Shown here: one piece after another, positions 9,838 to 17,107 of the stretch
Layout of the letters: the number at the start of each line of letters is the position of its first letter
How positions within the stretch are numbered: position 1 is the first letter of the stretch
Assembly: GCA_024195585.1 (NCBI GenBank)
Contig: SWBL01000602.1
Span: 1-17,233, forward strand
Source of the DNA: Aureobasidium sp. EXF-3400
Taxonomy: Eukaryota > Ascomycota > Dothideomycetes > Dothideales > Saccotheciaceae
DNA length: 17,233 nt
Direction: 5' to 3'
Notes under the pieces: generated by a model
Databases searched by the model: none
What the model was told of the DNA's origin: nothing
What the model saw: only the letters and a program-made list of their open reading frames with translations
Position numbers and translations under genes: made by a program

Positions 9838-11167
9838 CCTTGGCCTTCTCAGTTGTCCCAGCTACCATCACGAGGCCCAGGATAGGCATCTTGCAGATCA
9901 AGCTTTGGTGTAATAAGATAGGTTGTCTGCAGCAGATGCTGAGCTGCAAAGAGGCATTTTTGTGTCCAGAAATTATGACTTGTGAAAGATCAAAATGCGA
10001 TAATTCAAAAAGTGCTTTGAGCTTGCGCAGGAGCGAAAGTAGATGTCTGGACACATTGTCCCCGTACTTAAGGTCCGGCATCACTACTTGGCTCTTGCAG
10101 TTGCTACCCTTAGAAAGGTTCATCTTCAACAGTCTGCTTGCTTGTGCAGACTCGACATCGCTTGGGACATCAAAAAGTGCTACGGGTGGCTTGTTCTGAC
10201 CAAGAAGAGTCTAGAAGCTTGGCTCGTGTACTCGGAAACTAACAGCCTCGACAGCAACAATGAGGAACATTAGTCTGGACTTTCGTGTTGAAGAGGCCCT
10301 GATGCGTTGGGTCATGGTCAGAAGAAGACGATTTGCCGCTTGGTCCAGTCCAATCCAAAGAAGAGGATTATGTGGCACTGCATTGTGCGGAGATGGTTGG
10401 CCGATTTGGTCACGAGCGTGTGCGTTCGTGTCTCCGGTAGCTAGAGGCAAAACGGCAACAACAGGTTGACCACACACGACCCATCTGAACGAGCCTGATG
10501 GGGACGCCTGTACATGGAGTTCCAGCTACTGGATGTCCTGAATGGCCGCCACTATCACTGCCTAGGATGCTATTCTTGTTGTCAGCTAATTGGATTCAAA
10601 TCGATGTCGAGCTCCGCAGCAAGAGATTGCCCCGCGCGAGCAGGATCGTGCAAACCCGCCCACCTAGGCTTCAACGTAGGAAGCAGCCTTGACTCTCGGG
10701 CTCCAGACAAGCGAAAGTATCTCCAAGTAGTGAGCCGCTCACGTATCAGGGCGCGATTGGCGCGACCTCAGCGTTTCAAGCGGACAGCTCAGGATGAAAT
10801 CCCGAAATTGCAACGATGCTTTCGGCGACGCGGCTTCGCGCGCAATCTTGCTCACTGATAAGTTGGGCTGCACTAATGGCAATCTGTAGATTGTTGGTGA
10901 ATGGAATGATGAATAACAATAATTGAGCTTGTTGAAGGGAATGTGTTTATATATGACCAGTGGACGCGACAAGTACGATAAGCACTCAGGCATGCTTGCC
11001 GTCGACTCCCGCCAGTGGTCCGTGCTGCAGCCTGTGCTGAGCCGTCTGTAACACACCCTTAGGTCGATGAATTCGTCTAGAACTCTGCCTAAGTTCACTG
11101 TTCATCTATTTCTATACCCTGCTAAAACTTGGAGCATAATGCACACTATCAAGACAAACGTCCTTGT
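9838..11167. other. No confident gene; short frames on both strands
   Basis: Minus-strand frames at 9767-10129, 10211-10477 and 10739-11098 and a plus-strand frame at 9720-10199 are open but without recognisable domains. They might be exons of an unrecognised or degraded gene. The stretch just before 11168 carries a tandem 13-base motif (GACAAACGTCCTT then GTCAAACGTTCTT, about 11153-11178) that leads into the hairpin. Confidence 0.3.
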
Positions 11168-11236
11168 CAAACGTTCTTATCTAGAATTTAATCCTTGACG
11201 CCTAGACTTGGCGTAATTCTCGGACAAGAACGTTTG
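11168..11236. repeat. Long imperfect hairpin (11 + 6 + 5 bp stems) followed by a T-run
   Basis: Three nested complementary segments are visible. The outer stem is CAAACGTTCTT (11168-11178) with AAGAACGTTTG (11226-11236), 11 bp perfect. The middle stem is AGAATT (11183-11188) with AATTCT (11215-11220), 6 bp perfect. The inner stem is ACGCC (11198-11202) with GGCGT (11210-11214), 5 bp, closing a 7-base loop. Internal loops are ATCT against CGGAC and a 9-base bulge on the left arm. The hairpin is followed within a few bases by GTTTTTA. It lies outside any gene I can call. It could be a small fold-back or MITE-like element, a structured non-coding RNA, or a chance palindrome. Confidence 0.6.
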
Positions 11237-11599
11237 CGTTTTTATGTATGTTTGGGGGCACAGGCTTGCCCATCAAATGAGACCATGACTCCGTCATTAC
11301 AAGTTGTCCGCCATTGCTATGGATAGCAGTGGCAAGAAGTACCAGGACTTCATAGTCCCCGACTACAGCCAGCTAACCGCGCTTCGCGATCTCCATGGTC
11401 ACAAGGCAACTTCAAGTCGAACAATGGACGAACATATGGATAAAGGGTAGTACGGATGCTGTCATACGGAATGAAACCGACGCATAGTTCCGCGATACAT
11501 AGCACATATTCTTCCGGGTTGTAGCGAGCTTGAAGCAAGAAATTGAAATTATCGAACGACAATGATAGGACAATGAATGCCCAGATTAGCTTAATACCT
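11237..11599. other. Intergenic 3' of the deaminase gene
   Basis: It holds a 70-codon minus-strand frame (11350-11562) with no recognised domain, starting 37 bases after the end of the deaminase frame. It may be the 3' untranslated region of the deaminase transcript or a small unrelated ORF. Confidence 0.3.
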
Positions 11600-12235
11600 T
11601 CAATGACAAAGATCAGCTAAACTAGTGAGCCACACTCGATGAAAAGCCAACTCCCTGCCCTCCCTCCAATTACGGCCGTCCAGATTGACCTCAAATCTGA
11701 GACCATGAACTAATTCAACGCGGGCAAGAAAATCACAACAGTCCTCGCAAGGTTCTCTGCTGACTGCGATAGTATTGACAACATGATCGGGGTTATTCCA
11801 GAACGAATCCGCGATGATCTGTTTCTCAGCATGACAGAAAAGATATCGACCAAGGATCCCTTGATCTTCAGGTGAAGATAGTGTGGGGTGGCCGATTAGG
11901 CGTGAGAGTTCTCTGACAACCCTCCAAGTATCTCCTTGGTCTATAAGGTCGTACGGTCGCAAATCGTAGGGCCAACTGCGCCATCCACTAACGGCTGCCC
12001 GCATCGGCCCTTGAGCCCCCGATCCAGGAATGCAGATACCCAACGTCTTGGATGGGTAGTTATCTCTGAAACCTGAAATCACCTGGTTCGCTTCCTCATA
12101 AATAGCTAGGAAGGCGTCCTGAGGCGAAGACTCAATCCCAGGAGGAGACCCGGTGTCAGATAGAGACTCGGTGTCACTGTCTAACCCTAGATGATCCAGC
12201 AATTGAGCGAGTGGGCCTATCGCTCCATTGGACAT
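11600..12235 (-). CDS. Deaminase-fold protein (HAE / PCxxC zinc site)
   Basis: Intact single-exon minus-strand gene of 211 residues. It shows the two zinc-site motifs of the cytidine deaminase-like fold in correct order: CHAEKQI with His135 (zinc ligand) and Glu137 (proton shuttle), then REPCEDCCDF with Cys163 and Cys166 (zinc ligands), 25-30 residues apart as usual. The segment between (FWNNPDHVVNTIAVS) fits the expected strand, and the region after (FEVNLDGRNW) fits the next. The first 35 residues are acidic and Ser-rich (DSDTESLSDTGS); residues 40-130 form the N-terminal part of the domain or a fused helical region. No signal peptide is seen. The ATG has A at -3. Fungal genomes contain several poorly studied deaminase families related to bacterial nucleic-acid deaminases; the substrate (free nucleoside, RNA or DNA) cannot be told from the motifs. 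The C-terminus (LADLCH) appears natural. It is not obviously a member of the classic nucleoside CDA group. Confidence 0.8.
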   Translation of the reverse strand: MSNGAIGPLAQLLDHLGLDSDTESLSDTGSPPGIESSPQDAFLAIYEEANQVISGFRDNYPSKTLGICIPGSGAQGPMRAAVSGWRSWPYDLRPYDLIDQGDTWRVVRELSRLIGHPTLSSPEDQGILGRYLFCHAEKQIIADSFWNNPDHVVNTIAVSREPCEDCCDFLARVELVHGLRFEVNLDGRNWREGRELAFHRVWLTSLADLCH

Positions 12236-12663
12236 ACTTGCTGCTGTTAGCAGAGATTAGCCACATGAAGACAATATATAATCTTACATGACTTGGATTT
12301 GTTGAAGTGACCGCCGCTTTGAAAAAGATCTAGTTCTAGTGAAGAGAATGCATGAGGCTAACCACGTCTTTATGTATGTGAGTGCAGAGTTCTAGACTAT
12401 CAATAGTTACCGGCTTCGATGGTTGCAGACGCTTAAAAGATCCAGTGATACTCCAAGGTGAGACATGAGTATCTGCTCTCACCAAATGCGCGTCTCAGAT
12501 CTTGAATACTTCGATATATGTTACATGGTCACCACTGAAGATCTCGATCTTTCTTTATCATCCAGATCTGCTCACAATCGGTCTTCTCCTCCAATCTTCG
12601 GTGGAAGATCGATAGAAAAGTCCAATAATACCGTTCTTGTCTTGCTTTATTGTCTTAGAGTTG
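12236..12663. other. Upstream region of the deaminase gene, no other gene seen
   Basis: It presumably contains the promoter of the minus-strand deaminase gene. Frames on both strands (12465-12788 plus, 12558-12803 minus) show no recognisable domain; the minus-strand one may belong to the relic to its right. Confidence 0.3.
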
Positions 12664-13763
12664 TCACGTTTGCCATCCGTATGATTCCGATTTACATTCC
12701 CCAGCATGCCGCCCAGCCACGCTTTGCCGCACCCGGGGAATTTGACAGAGGACCTTCCCATCCGCGATATGACCTGCCGCTGAACTGATATGGTCAAAGA
12801 CACCGAAAACGCGCACCTCGTGCCACGCAGCGAAGGCGTCTGACTTCAGCAAATACAATGTTCCACTATGCCTCGTCGCCTCGTCCAGAAGTCAAGCCCC
12901 ATCGATGTCCTACGGAACCCCTGTGGCTTCGCTCCGAGATCCATACCGTCTTCGGAAAACGTCGGTTCGCAATGAAGCCCAAGCCATTACCTCCAGACAG
13001 CGCCAGTAAAGCGACTCAGACCCCAGCTGTACATATCTTTCCTTCAGCTCATCCGCACAGCTCACCGATCTCTACCACCATGTCGCCAGGCAGCCACTGC
13101 ATGGAATCCGCGACTGTACAATATTGTCCGCTTTGCCTGGACCGTCTATGCTCACACGACACAGTTCCCAGCATGTCCTGGAAAGAGCACTTCCTGTAAC
13201 ACTAGGGAGTTTAGGCTTATCATCGCATTCCGCGGATGTACGAACTGGAACCAGGTCCAAGAACGAAGTGCGACCGTTCCGAATGGTATCTGATGAGAAA
13301 ATCATGCCATACATCTGTCGACTTGGTATAGTGCAGTCTTCGTATACGTCTGAATGATATCCTCAAACTGAGGTTCAAGACCGCCCTTGTGAGCACCTCG
13401 CGTAACAGAGGCACATTTTGCTTCGACGAAGTGGTCCACCAATCTGTCTACGAGAACTGTGACAGATAGCTTGTAGGCACAAGATTGGGCAGCATCCCTT
13501 ATTACAGCCCTGACTCTGGTCTGCTCCTGGAACTGTCAAAGATCATGCAACAACATCCCCGCCAAGCATCTCTTACATAACCAGAGTCTTCGATCATTCC
13601 CCAAGGTGAACAGGTGAATAGGCGGACCTGGAACGTAAGCTCTCCAGTCCCATTCTTACAGCAAACCGTCTTGAGTAAGATCTGGGGTCATGGGGTCGGA
13701 CTGGTGAAATGGAGTGTCAAGCGAGGTCGATTGTCTTGCAGATATGATGGGATGTGGGTGCAT
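12664..13763 (-). pseudogene. Fragmented minus-strand coding region, unrecognised
   Basis: Several minus-strand blocks look like protein-coding sequence but do not join cleanly. Block 1 (13763-13656) begins MHPHPIISARQSTSLD and ends at TAA within a GTAAGA donor-like site. Block 2 (from 13532 to about 13306) starts after an acceptor-like TTTGACAG and includes VLVDRLVDHFVEAK and GAHKGGLEPQFE. Block 3 (about 13366-12910) is in a different frame, includes GYHSDVYEDCTIPSRQMYGM, and is interrupted by one TAG at 13072-13074 before DELKERYVQLGSESLYW. Block 4 (12864-12664) follows an acceptor-like GCATAG and includes SDAFAAWHEVRVFGVFDH. Phases agree for one possible intron (donor GTAATG after YWRCLE to the GCATAG acceptor) but not for the block 1 to 2 junction. 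I recognise no family. It may be a decayed gene, or an intact one whose introns I have placed wrongly. Confidence 0.35.
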
Positions 13764-14270
13764 CTGCAGCTCCGCACGTTACGAAAGTCACACTAGAATC
13801 AAGGCTGCTCTTCCGCAAAGCCTGGGTGGGTGGGTTCACATGTTTCGCTACAACATTGCGGGATCAGTATCACATCCTTCGGGTTGCAAGAAGCGCTCAC
13901 TCCTGTCCAGGCTACGCACAATTAGCGCGCCCTCAACCACGGCTACCCGTGCCGAGATGGACCATCTTGCTTCGAGACTCTCAACGCTCGAGACCTTTCC
14001 ATGGGCTGCGAGGGGGCCTCCTGTCGTCGCACTCATGCAAGAAGGACGTTCACGTGCTGCCGAATCGCTAGGTCAGCCACTTGACAAGAGTATAGCTGGA
14101 AACATCTTACGCCTTTGGATTGGTGTGGTCCAGACCCCGACGAACCTGTTTTGAACATTGACCATACGTATCAAGGTCTCACTGAAGTGACTGAGACCTG
14201 GCGCGGGCCGTCTCATGTATCTCGTGGCCCCGGGCAGAGTATCTCCTCCTGCAAGGTGCCTTACTTGATC
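13764..14270. other. No confident gene
   Basis: Plus-strand frames at 13714-14154 and 13754-14071 are open but compositionally unremarkable. The frame that becomes the 14271 relic is already open from 14085 and could be its 5' extension (it includes PDPDEPVLNIDHTYQGL), possibly after an intron. Confidence 0.3.
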
Positions 14271-14786
14271 ATGGCGACAACCGCAGATCCAGCCGTAGAT
14301 ACTGTCAAGGCATTTCCAGAGTTCTTGCCTGCGACAGCAATACAACCCGAAGCTTCGAAATACAAACTCCAACGACTGGCAAGCGCAAGTTTCATCGTTG
14401 AGGTGGCTGCATCTTTGCTAGTAATCACCATACCAAGGTGTACGCCTGGTCCAACTGGTTCTTCAGTGCGAGTCAAAGATTGACCTAAGCGCAAACGTAC
14501 TCTACGATATCCACGCACTGATGTTGGCGACAGCGAAGACCTACTGTCTAACAAAATATTCGTCGCCGATCGCATTCTGAGTCGCCAGATACATTTTACG
14601 CAAGAACTGTTTGGATCAGAGATTGTGCTCGGCTCCCTCACTGTGGTAGGCAATGCTCCGCCAACCCTTGAACAGACCATAATCGGTGAGGAGGATGCCG
14701 ATAAAGAGACGGAAGAAGAAAAGGCTGCTCCTGGGACGGAATGGGGCAAAGGGTGTTGGGTACGTGTCCTAGAGCCCCGAGCTTGA
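14271..14786 (+). pseudogene. Unrecognised protein, frame split by one TGA
   Basis: The frame from the ATG at 14271 (MATTADPAVDTVKAFPEF) stays open to 14786 except for a single TGA at 14481-14483. The protein on both sides has coding character: KYKLQRLASASFIVEVAAS before, then RTDVGDSEDLLSNKIFVADR, TQELFGSEIVLGSL and an acidic tail (EEDADKETEEEKAAP) after. The stop sits between VRVKD and PKRKRTLRYPR, where a CGA Arg codon would fit, so a single C to T change would explain it. Without the stop the protein would be about 171 residues. No family is recognised. A 193-codon minus-strand frame (14261-14842) covers the same DNA uninterrupted, but its Ser/Arg-rich composition looks like an antisense shadow. 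An intron cannot be excluded. Confidence 0.38.
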
Positions 14787-14928
14787 CGCCTTAGAGTATC
14801 GATATACGTAACCAAACAGGTTTGACGATCTGCAAACAACATCTGTAACTAAGCATATTGCGGCAATGTCTCGAAGTCGATATGGTAGGCTGGAACGTTG
14901 ATCTGATTAAAGTAGACCATGGTTGGGA

Positions 14929-14990
14929 TGGACTGGGTTGAACCCCTAATCAAGTCCAATCCAGTAGCCTTGAAAATCCAACCCAGTCCA
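14929..14990. repeat. Inverted repeat with 12-bp perfect arms
   Basis: TGGACTGGGTTG (14929-14940) is the exact reverse complement of CAACCCAGTCCA (14979-14990), separated by 38 bases. The similarity continues imperfectly outward to about 14918 and 15002 and is built of TGGAYTGG-like words; AGTCCAATCCAGT in the spacer is another copy. It may be a degenerate simple-repeat hairpin. It lies directly upstream of a tRNA-like segment. Confidence 0.75.
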
Positions 14991-15010
14991 GTTCAATCCA
15001 TCCATAGACT

Positions 15011-15077
15011 TCAGTAAATTGGTATAGAGCATGGACCACCGTTCGAGCCCCGGTGGTACCGACGATCTTTTCTTTTT
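15011..15077 (+). other. tRNA-like fragment (A-box/B-box-like sequences plus T-run)
   Basis: TCAGTAAATTGGTATAGAGC (15011-15030) resembles a tRNA D-arm with internal promoter A box, and CGTTCGAGCCC (15040-15050) resembles a B box/T-arm. The latter sits in a hairpin (ACCACCG at 15035-15041 with CGGTGGT at 15051-15057). TTTT (15068-15071) and TTTTT (15073-15077) follow, as at RNA polymerase III ends. There is no room for an anticodon arm, so this is not a functional tRNA gene. It could be a tRNA-derived SINE head, a truncated tRNA relic or coincidence. Confidence 0.3.
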
Positions 15078-15237
15078 GCACTTTCTCAAATATGGTCCAA
15101 TACATTCTTTTCCGCGATAAAACCCCAGACCATCACAAAGTTGAGTGTTTGCTCTGTTTGCTCGGTCTTCCTATGGTCCTGGAATATCTCGAGGTGCTCA
15201 TGCCACTGACACGAAAGTTGCCCCAAGGTTTGTTATA

Positions 15238-15438
15238 ATGGCTCCCAACAACAATGACTACAATCTCGGCACGATGCCTGGCTACATGACGGTCATCGCG
15301 GTGCTGTCAGATGGCGAGATTGAATGGACGTGTGCTACTGTATTCGCTGGAGATGTGGTCAACAGCTTTCTTCATTCCTGGATCTGCCCAATGGTCGGCA
15401 TCAGTGGCGATACACCAGCGGTGAACTATGAAGTCTGA
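15238..15438 (+). CDS. Small hypothetical ORF
   Basis: A 66-codon ORF starting MAPNNNDYNLGTMPGYMTV and ending GDTPAVNYEV. The middle contains a hydrophobic, aromatic stretch (FAGDVVNSFLHSWICPMVG) but no clear membrane helix or known motif. The frame is open upstream to 15145, so it could be the last exon of something larger. Included as a possible small gene or relic only. Confidence 0.22.
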   Translation: MAPNNNDYNLGTMPGYMTVIAVLSDGEIEWTCATVFAGDVVNSFLHSWICPMVGISGDTPAVNYEV

Positions 15439-15673
15439 CACTAATTTGGCTACAATCCTAGTCAACTGGTTGAGCATGTTCTGTTTGATCCATACTCAAG
15501 AAGAGAATACATCAGGGAGAGTCAATCTCATCGAAGAACGTCATCTGCTTGATGACAGAACTCGTCTTGTGTCTCGGATGTTTCGTCAAAAGCGCTTCCA
15601 ACTGTGGCCTGACATCCTGGGATTAGATTTTGCTTGCAAGAATGCTGGGTCAAACTTCACAAATTCGTCGTGA
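15428..15673 (+). other. Open plus-strand frame, unrecognised
   Basis: An 81-codon frame overlaps the end of the previous ORF by 11 bases in another frame. It contains a charged stretch (RVNLIEERHLLDDRTRLVSR) and ends NAGSNFTNSS. It may be part of the same decayed region as the ORF before it. No domain is recognised. Confidence 0.18.
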
Positions 15674-15696
15674 ATGTCTTTGTAACTGATAGCCGA

Positions 15697-15933
15697 CTAG
15701 AAAATCGGTCGTCTTGAGGCCTGCGCGAGCAAAGTGGACACAGTATCGACTTTGCTTGATGCCTTTTGCTTGACGCTGAGTGCCTTGACCAGATAGTGTC
15801 TGGCATGCTCAAAAGTCTCCTTTGTTGATGTACCATCATTATGCCAGCCCAGTGCGTCAGCGATAAACCCCGAATATTGAACCACGGCAGGCAATGGAGC
15901 CTCGACATAATAGTCCATCTCGATGACATAGTT
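15697..15933 (-). CDS. Exon-like minus-strand coding block, unrecognised
   Basis: On the minus strand an acceptor-like CCTCTCTAG is followed immediately by an open frame starting NYVIEMDYYVEAPLPAVVQ and running 78 codons to a TAG at 15697-15699. It includes GFIADALGWHNDGTSTKE and a Lys/Ala-rich helix (HYLVKALSVKQKASSK) ending LLAQASRRPIF. The amino-acid composition is strongly protein-like. No upstream exon with a matching donor could be identified, so this is a 3'-terminal exon, a short gene from the internal ATG at 15918, or a relic. Other frames overlap it on both strands (15657-15965 minus, 15841 onwards plus). Confidence 0.33.
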   Translation of the reverse strand, partial: NYVIEMDYYVEAPLPAVVQYSGFIADALGWHNDGTSTKETFEHARHYLVKALSVKQKASSKVDTVSTLLAQASRRPIF

Positions 15934-15990
15934 CTAGAGAGGAGCTGTTTGGCCTGTCTCTGCATTCTTCTCAGACAGTGTCATTGTCAT

Positions 15991-16697
15991 ATGAATGGCT
16001 TCCGAGCGATCCAGGTGCACAAGGAGCACAAATCCAAGGCTGAACGTTCGGATCTGTCAAGAGCTGGCAAACAGTACCTTTGGAATGTACGTGAACATGC
16101 CTTTCTTGATCATTCTCAGCTTAATGGTACAACTGCTCTTTCTAAGGTTTACTATGTTTACCACAATTACCGGAAAGCAAAGGCAAAACAGATCAACACC
16201 AGACCAGCCATCCCGAAGAAGGAAGTCACGACCAAGCAAGGTACGTCCTTTCACGATACCACCGCACCAGAAGTGTGCGAGAAAGATACCAAAGCTGCTG
16301 AAGTCAAGGAAAATGGAACTGCCGCTGGGCTCGAGAAAGACAACAACCACATATCTGTCGTGATTGAGAAAATTCAGGAGCCTCTATTCAGAAGTAGAGA
16401 TAGATAAGTAACGTGTCTGGCTGACCTCTAGAACCTTCCTGTTCTTCTCCATTATCGCAATATCTGAAAATACCTTACACCGAAGGCAACTGCTTGAATA
16501 GCGACAATGAAACCTCTGTGACCGACTCTGCAATCGATTCCGGAGATGAGCTCATAATTTGTTCGCCTAGAATAGCCAAGGATAACAAGAAAGAGGAGAA
16601 CAAAGAGCAAAGCCTATCTCATCAAACAGTGAAAATTGCACAGCCCTATGCACGTATGGAGGATTTAGCACTTACTCCAGGGAAAGATGTAGTCTAA
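15991..16697 (+). pseudogene. Lys/Glu-rich coding region in two frames, unrecognised
   Basis: The first frame from the ATG at 15991 (MNGFRAIQVHKEHKSK) runs to a stop at 16407 and becomes Lys/Glu/Thr-rich (KAKAKQINTRPAIPKKEV, EKDTKAAEVKENGTAAGLEK), ending EKIQEPLFRSRDR. The second frame, one base out of register, is open from about 16422 to a TAA at 16695-16697 and continues in the same style (SQYLKIPYTEGNCLNSDNE, TSVTDSAIDSGDELIICS, then KDNKKEENKEQS). They look like halves of one protein split by a frameshift or by a very short intron (GTAGAGATAG...CTGACCTCTAG, about 38 bases). A GTACGT donor-like site at 16088 and a CTAAG at about 16147 could mark another 60-base intron. It is a low-complexity charged protein, probably disordered; no domain is recognised. 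Confidence 0.33.
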
Positions 16698-16769
16698 GGC
16701 CACTGACAATCTTGACCGACGGCAGTCGGCCACGAAGACCGAAATCTCGCACAGTGATGAACATGAGGC

Positions 16770-17041
16770 GTGAGGCCTCACCTCATTACCTCATGGATCT
16801 GAGGCCTCATGAGTCTGAGGGCGACTCCCGTAAGGGCTCATAGAGTATGAGGCCTTATCGGTAGTTGTTCGGCAGGAAGTTATATGGCTCGGCGGATAGC
16901 TGGTATACAGAACGCACAAGCCAAGTTTTTGCTGTGAGACCCTGACTGTTGCAGGTAGCACCCTGACCGCTGCAGGGCATACCCTGTCTCCTCATGAGGC
17001 CTCATTACCTCATGAGGTGAAAGATCTTGAGGCCTCACCAT
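16770..17041. repeat. Clusters of the palindrome TGAGGCCTCA with long direct repeat
   Basis: The perfect 10-bp palindrome TGAGGCCTCA occurs at 16771-16780, 16800-16809, 16995-17004 and 17028-17037, with a one-mismatch copy at 16848-16857. CCTCATGAGG and CCTCATTACCTCAT words lie between them. The first cluster (16770-16813) and second (16994-17041) align as imperfect direct repeats of about 45 bp, each containing palindrome, CCTCATTACCTCATG, GATCT, palindrome. The clusters bracket the 21-bp tandem repeat and precede an open frame that leaves the window, as might the structured terminal or leader region of a mobile element. Confidence 0.7.
16939..16986. repeat. 21-bp tandem repeat
   Basis: ACCCTGACTGTTGCAGG (16939-16955) recurs as ACCCTGACCGCTGCAGG at 16960-16976, and ACCCTG begins a third partial unit at 16981, a constant 21-base period. 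The two full copies differ only at two positions, both C/T. Confidence 0.75.
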
Positions 17042-17107
17042 GAGGGAATCAGAGGCAACGAGAGGGCAAACGAGCTAGCACAGAAGGCAACAGAGGTCAC
17101 ATCATCA

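Noticed and set aside
12900..13080. Possible protein kinase subdomain (RKDMYSWGL) on the minus strand
   Set aside because: No HRD, DFG or ATP-site motifs nearby and it is out of frame with the better minus-strand reading; a chance match.
12858..13199. Plus-strand 113-codon frame with a CPLCLDRLCSHD Cys/His cluster
   Set aside because: The Cys/His spacing fits no zinc-finger family I know, and the minus strand of the same DNA reads more like coding sequence.
14261..14842. 193-codon uninterrupted minus-strand frame
   Set aside because: Its Ser/Arg-rich composition looks like the antisense of the plus-strand coding frame at 14271-14786; kept only as an alternative.
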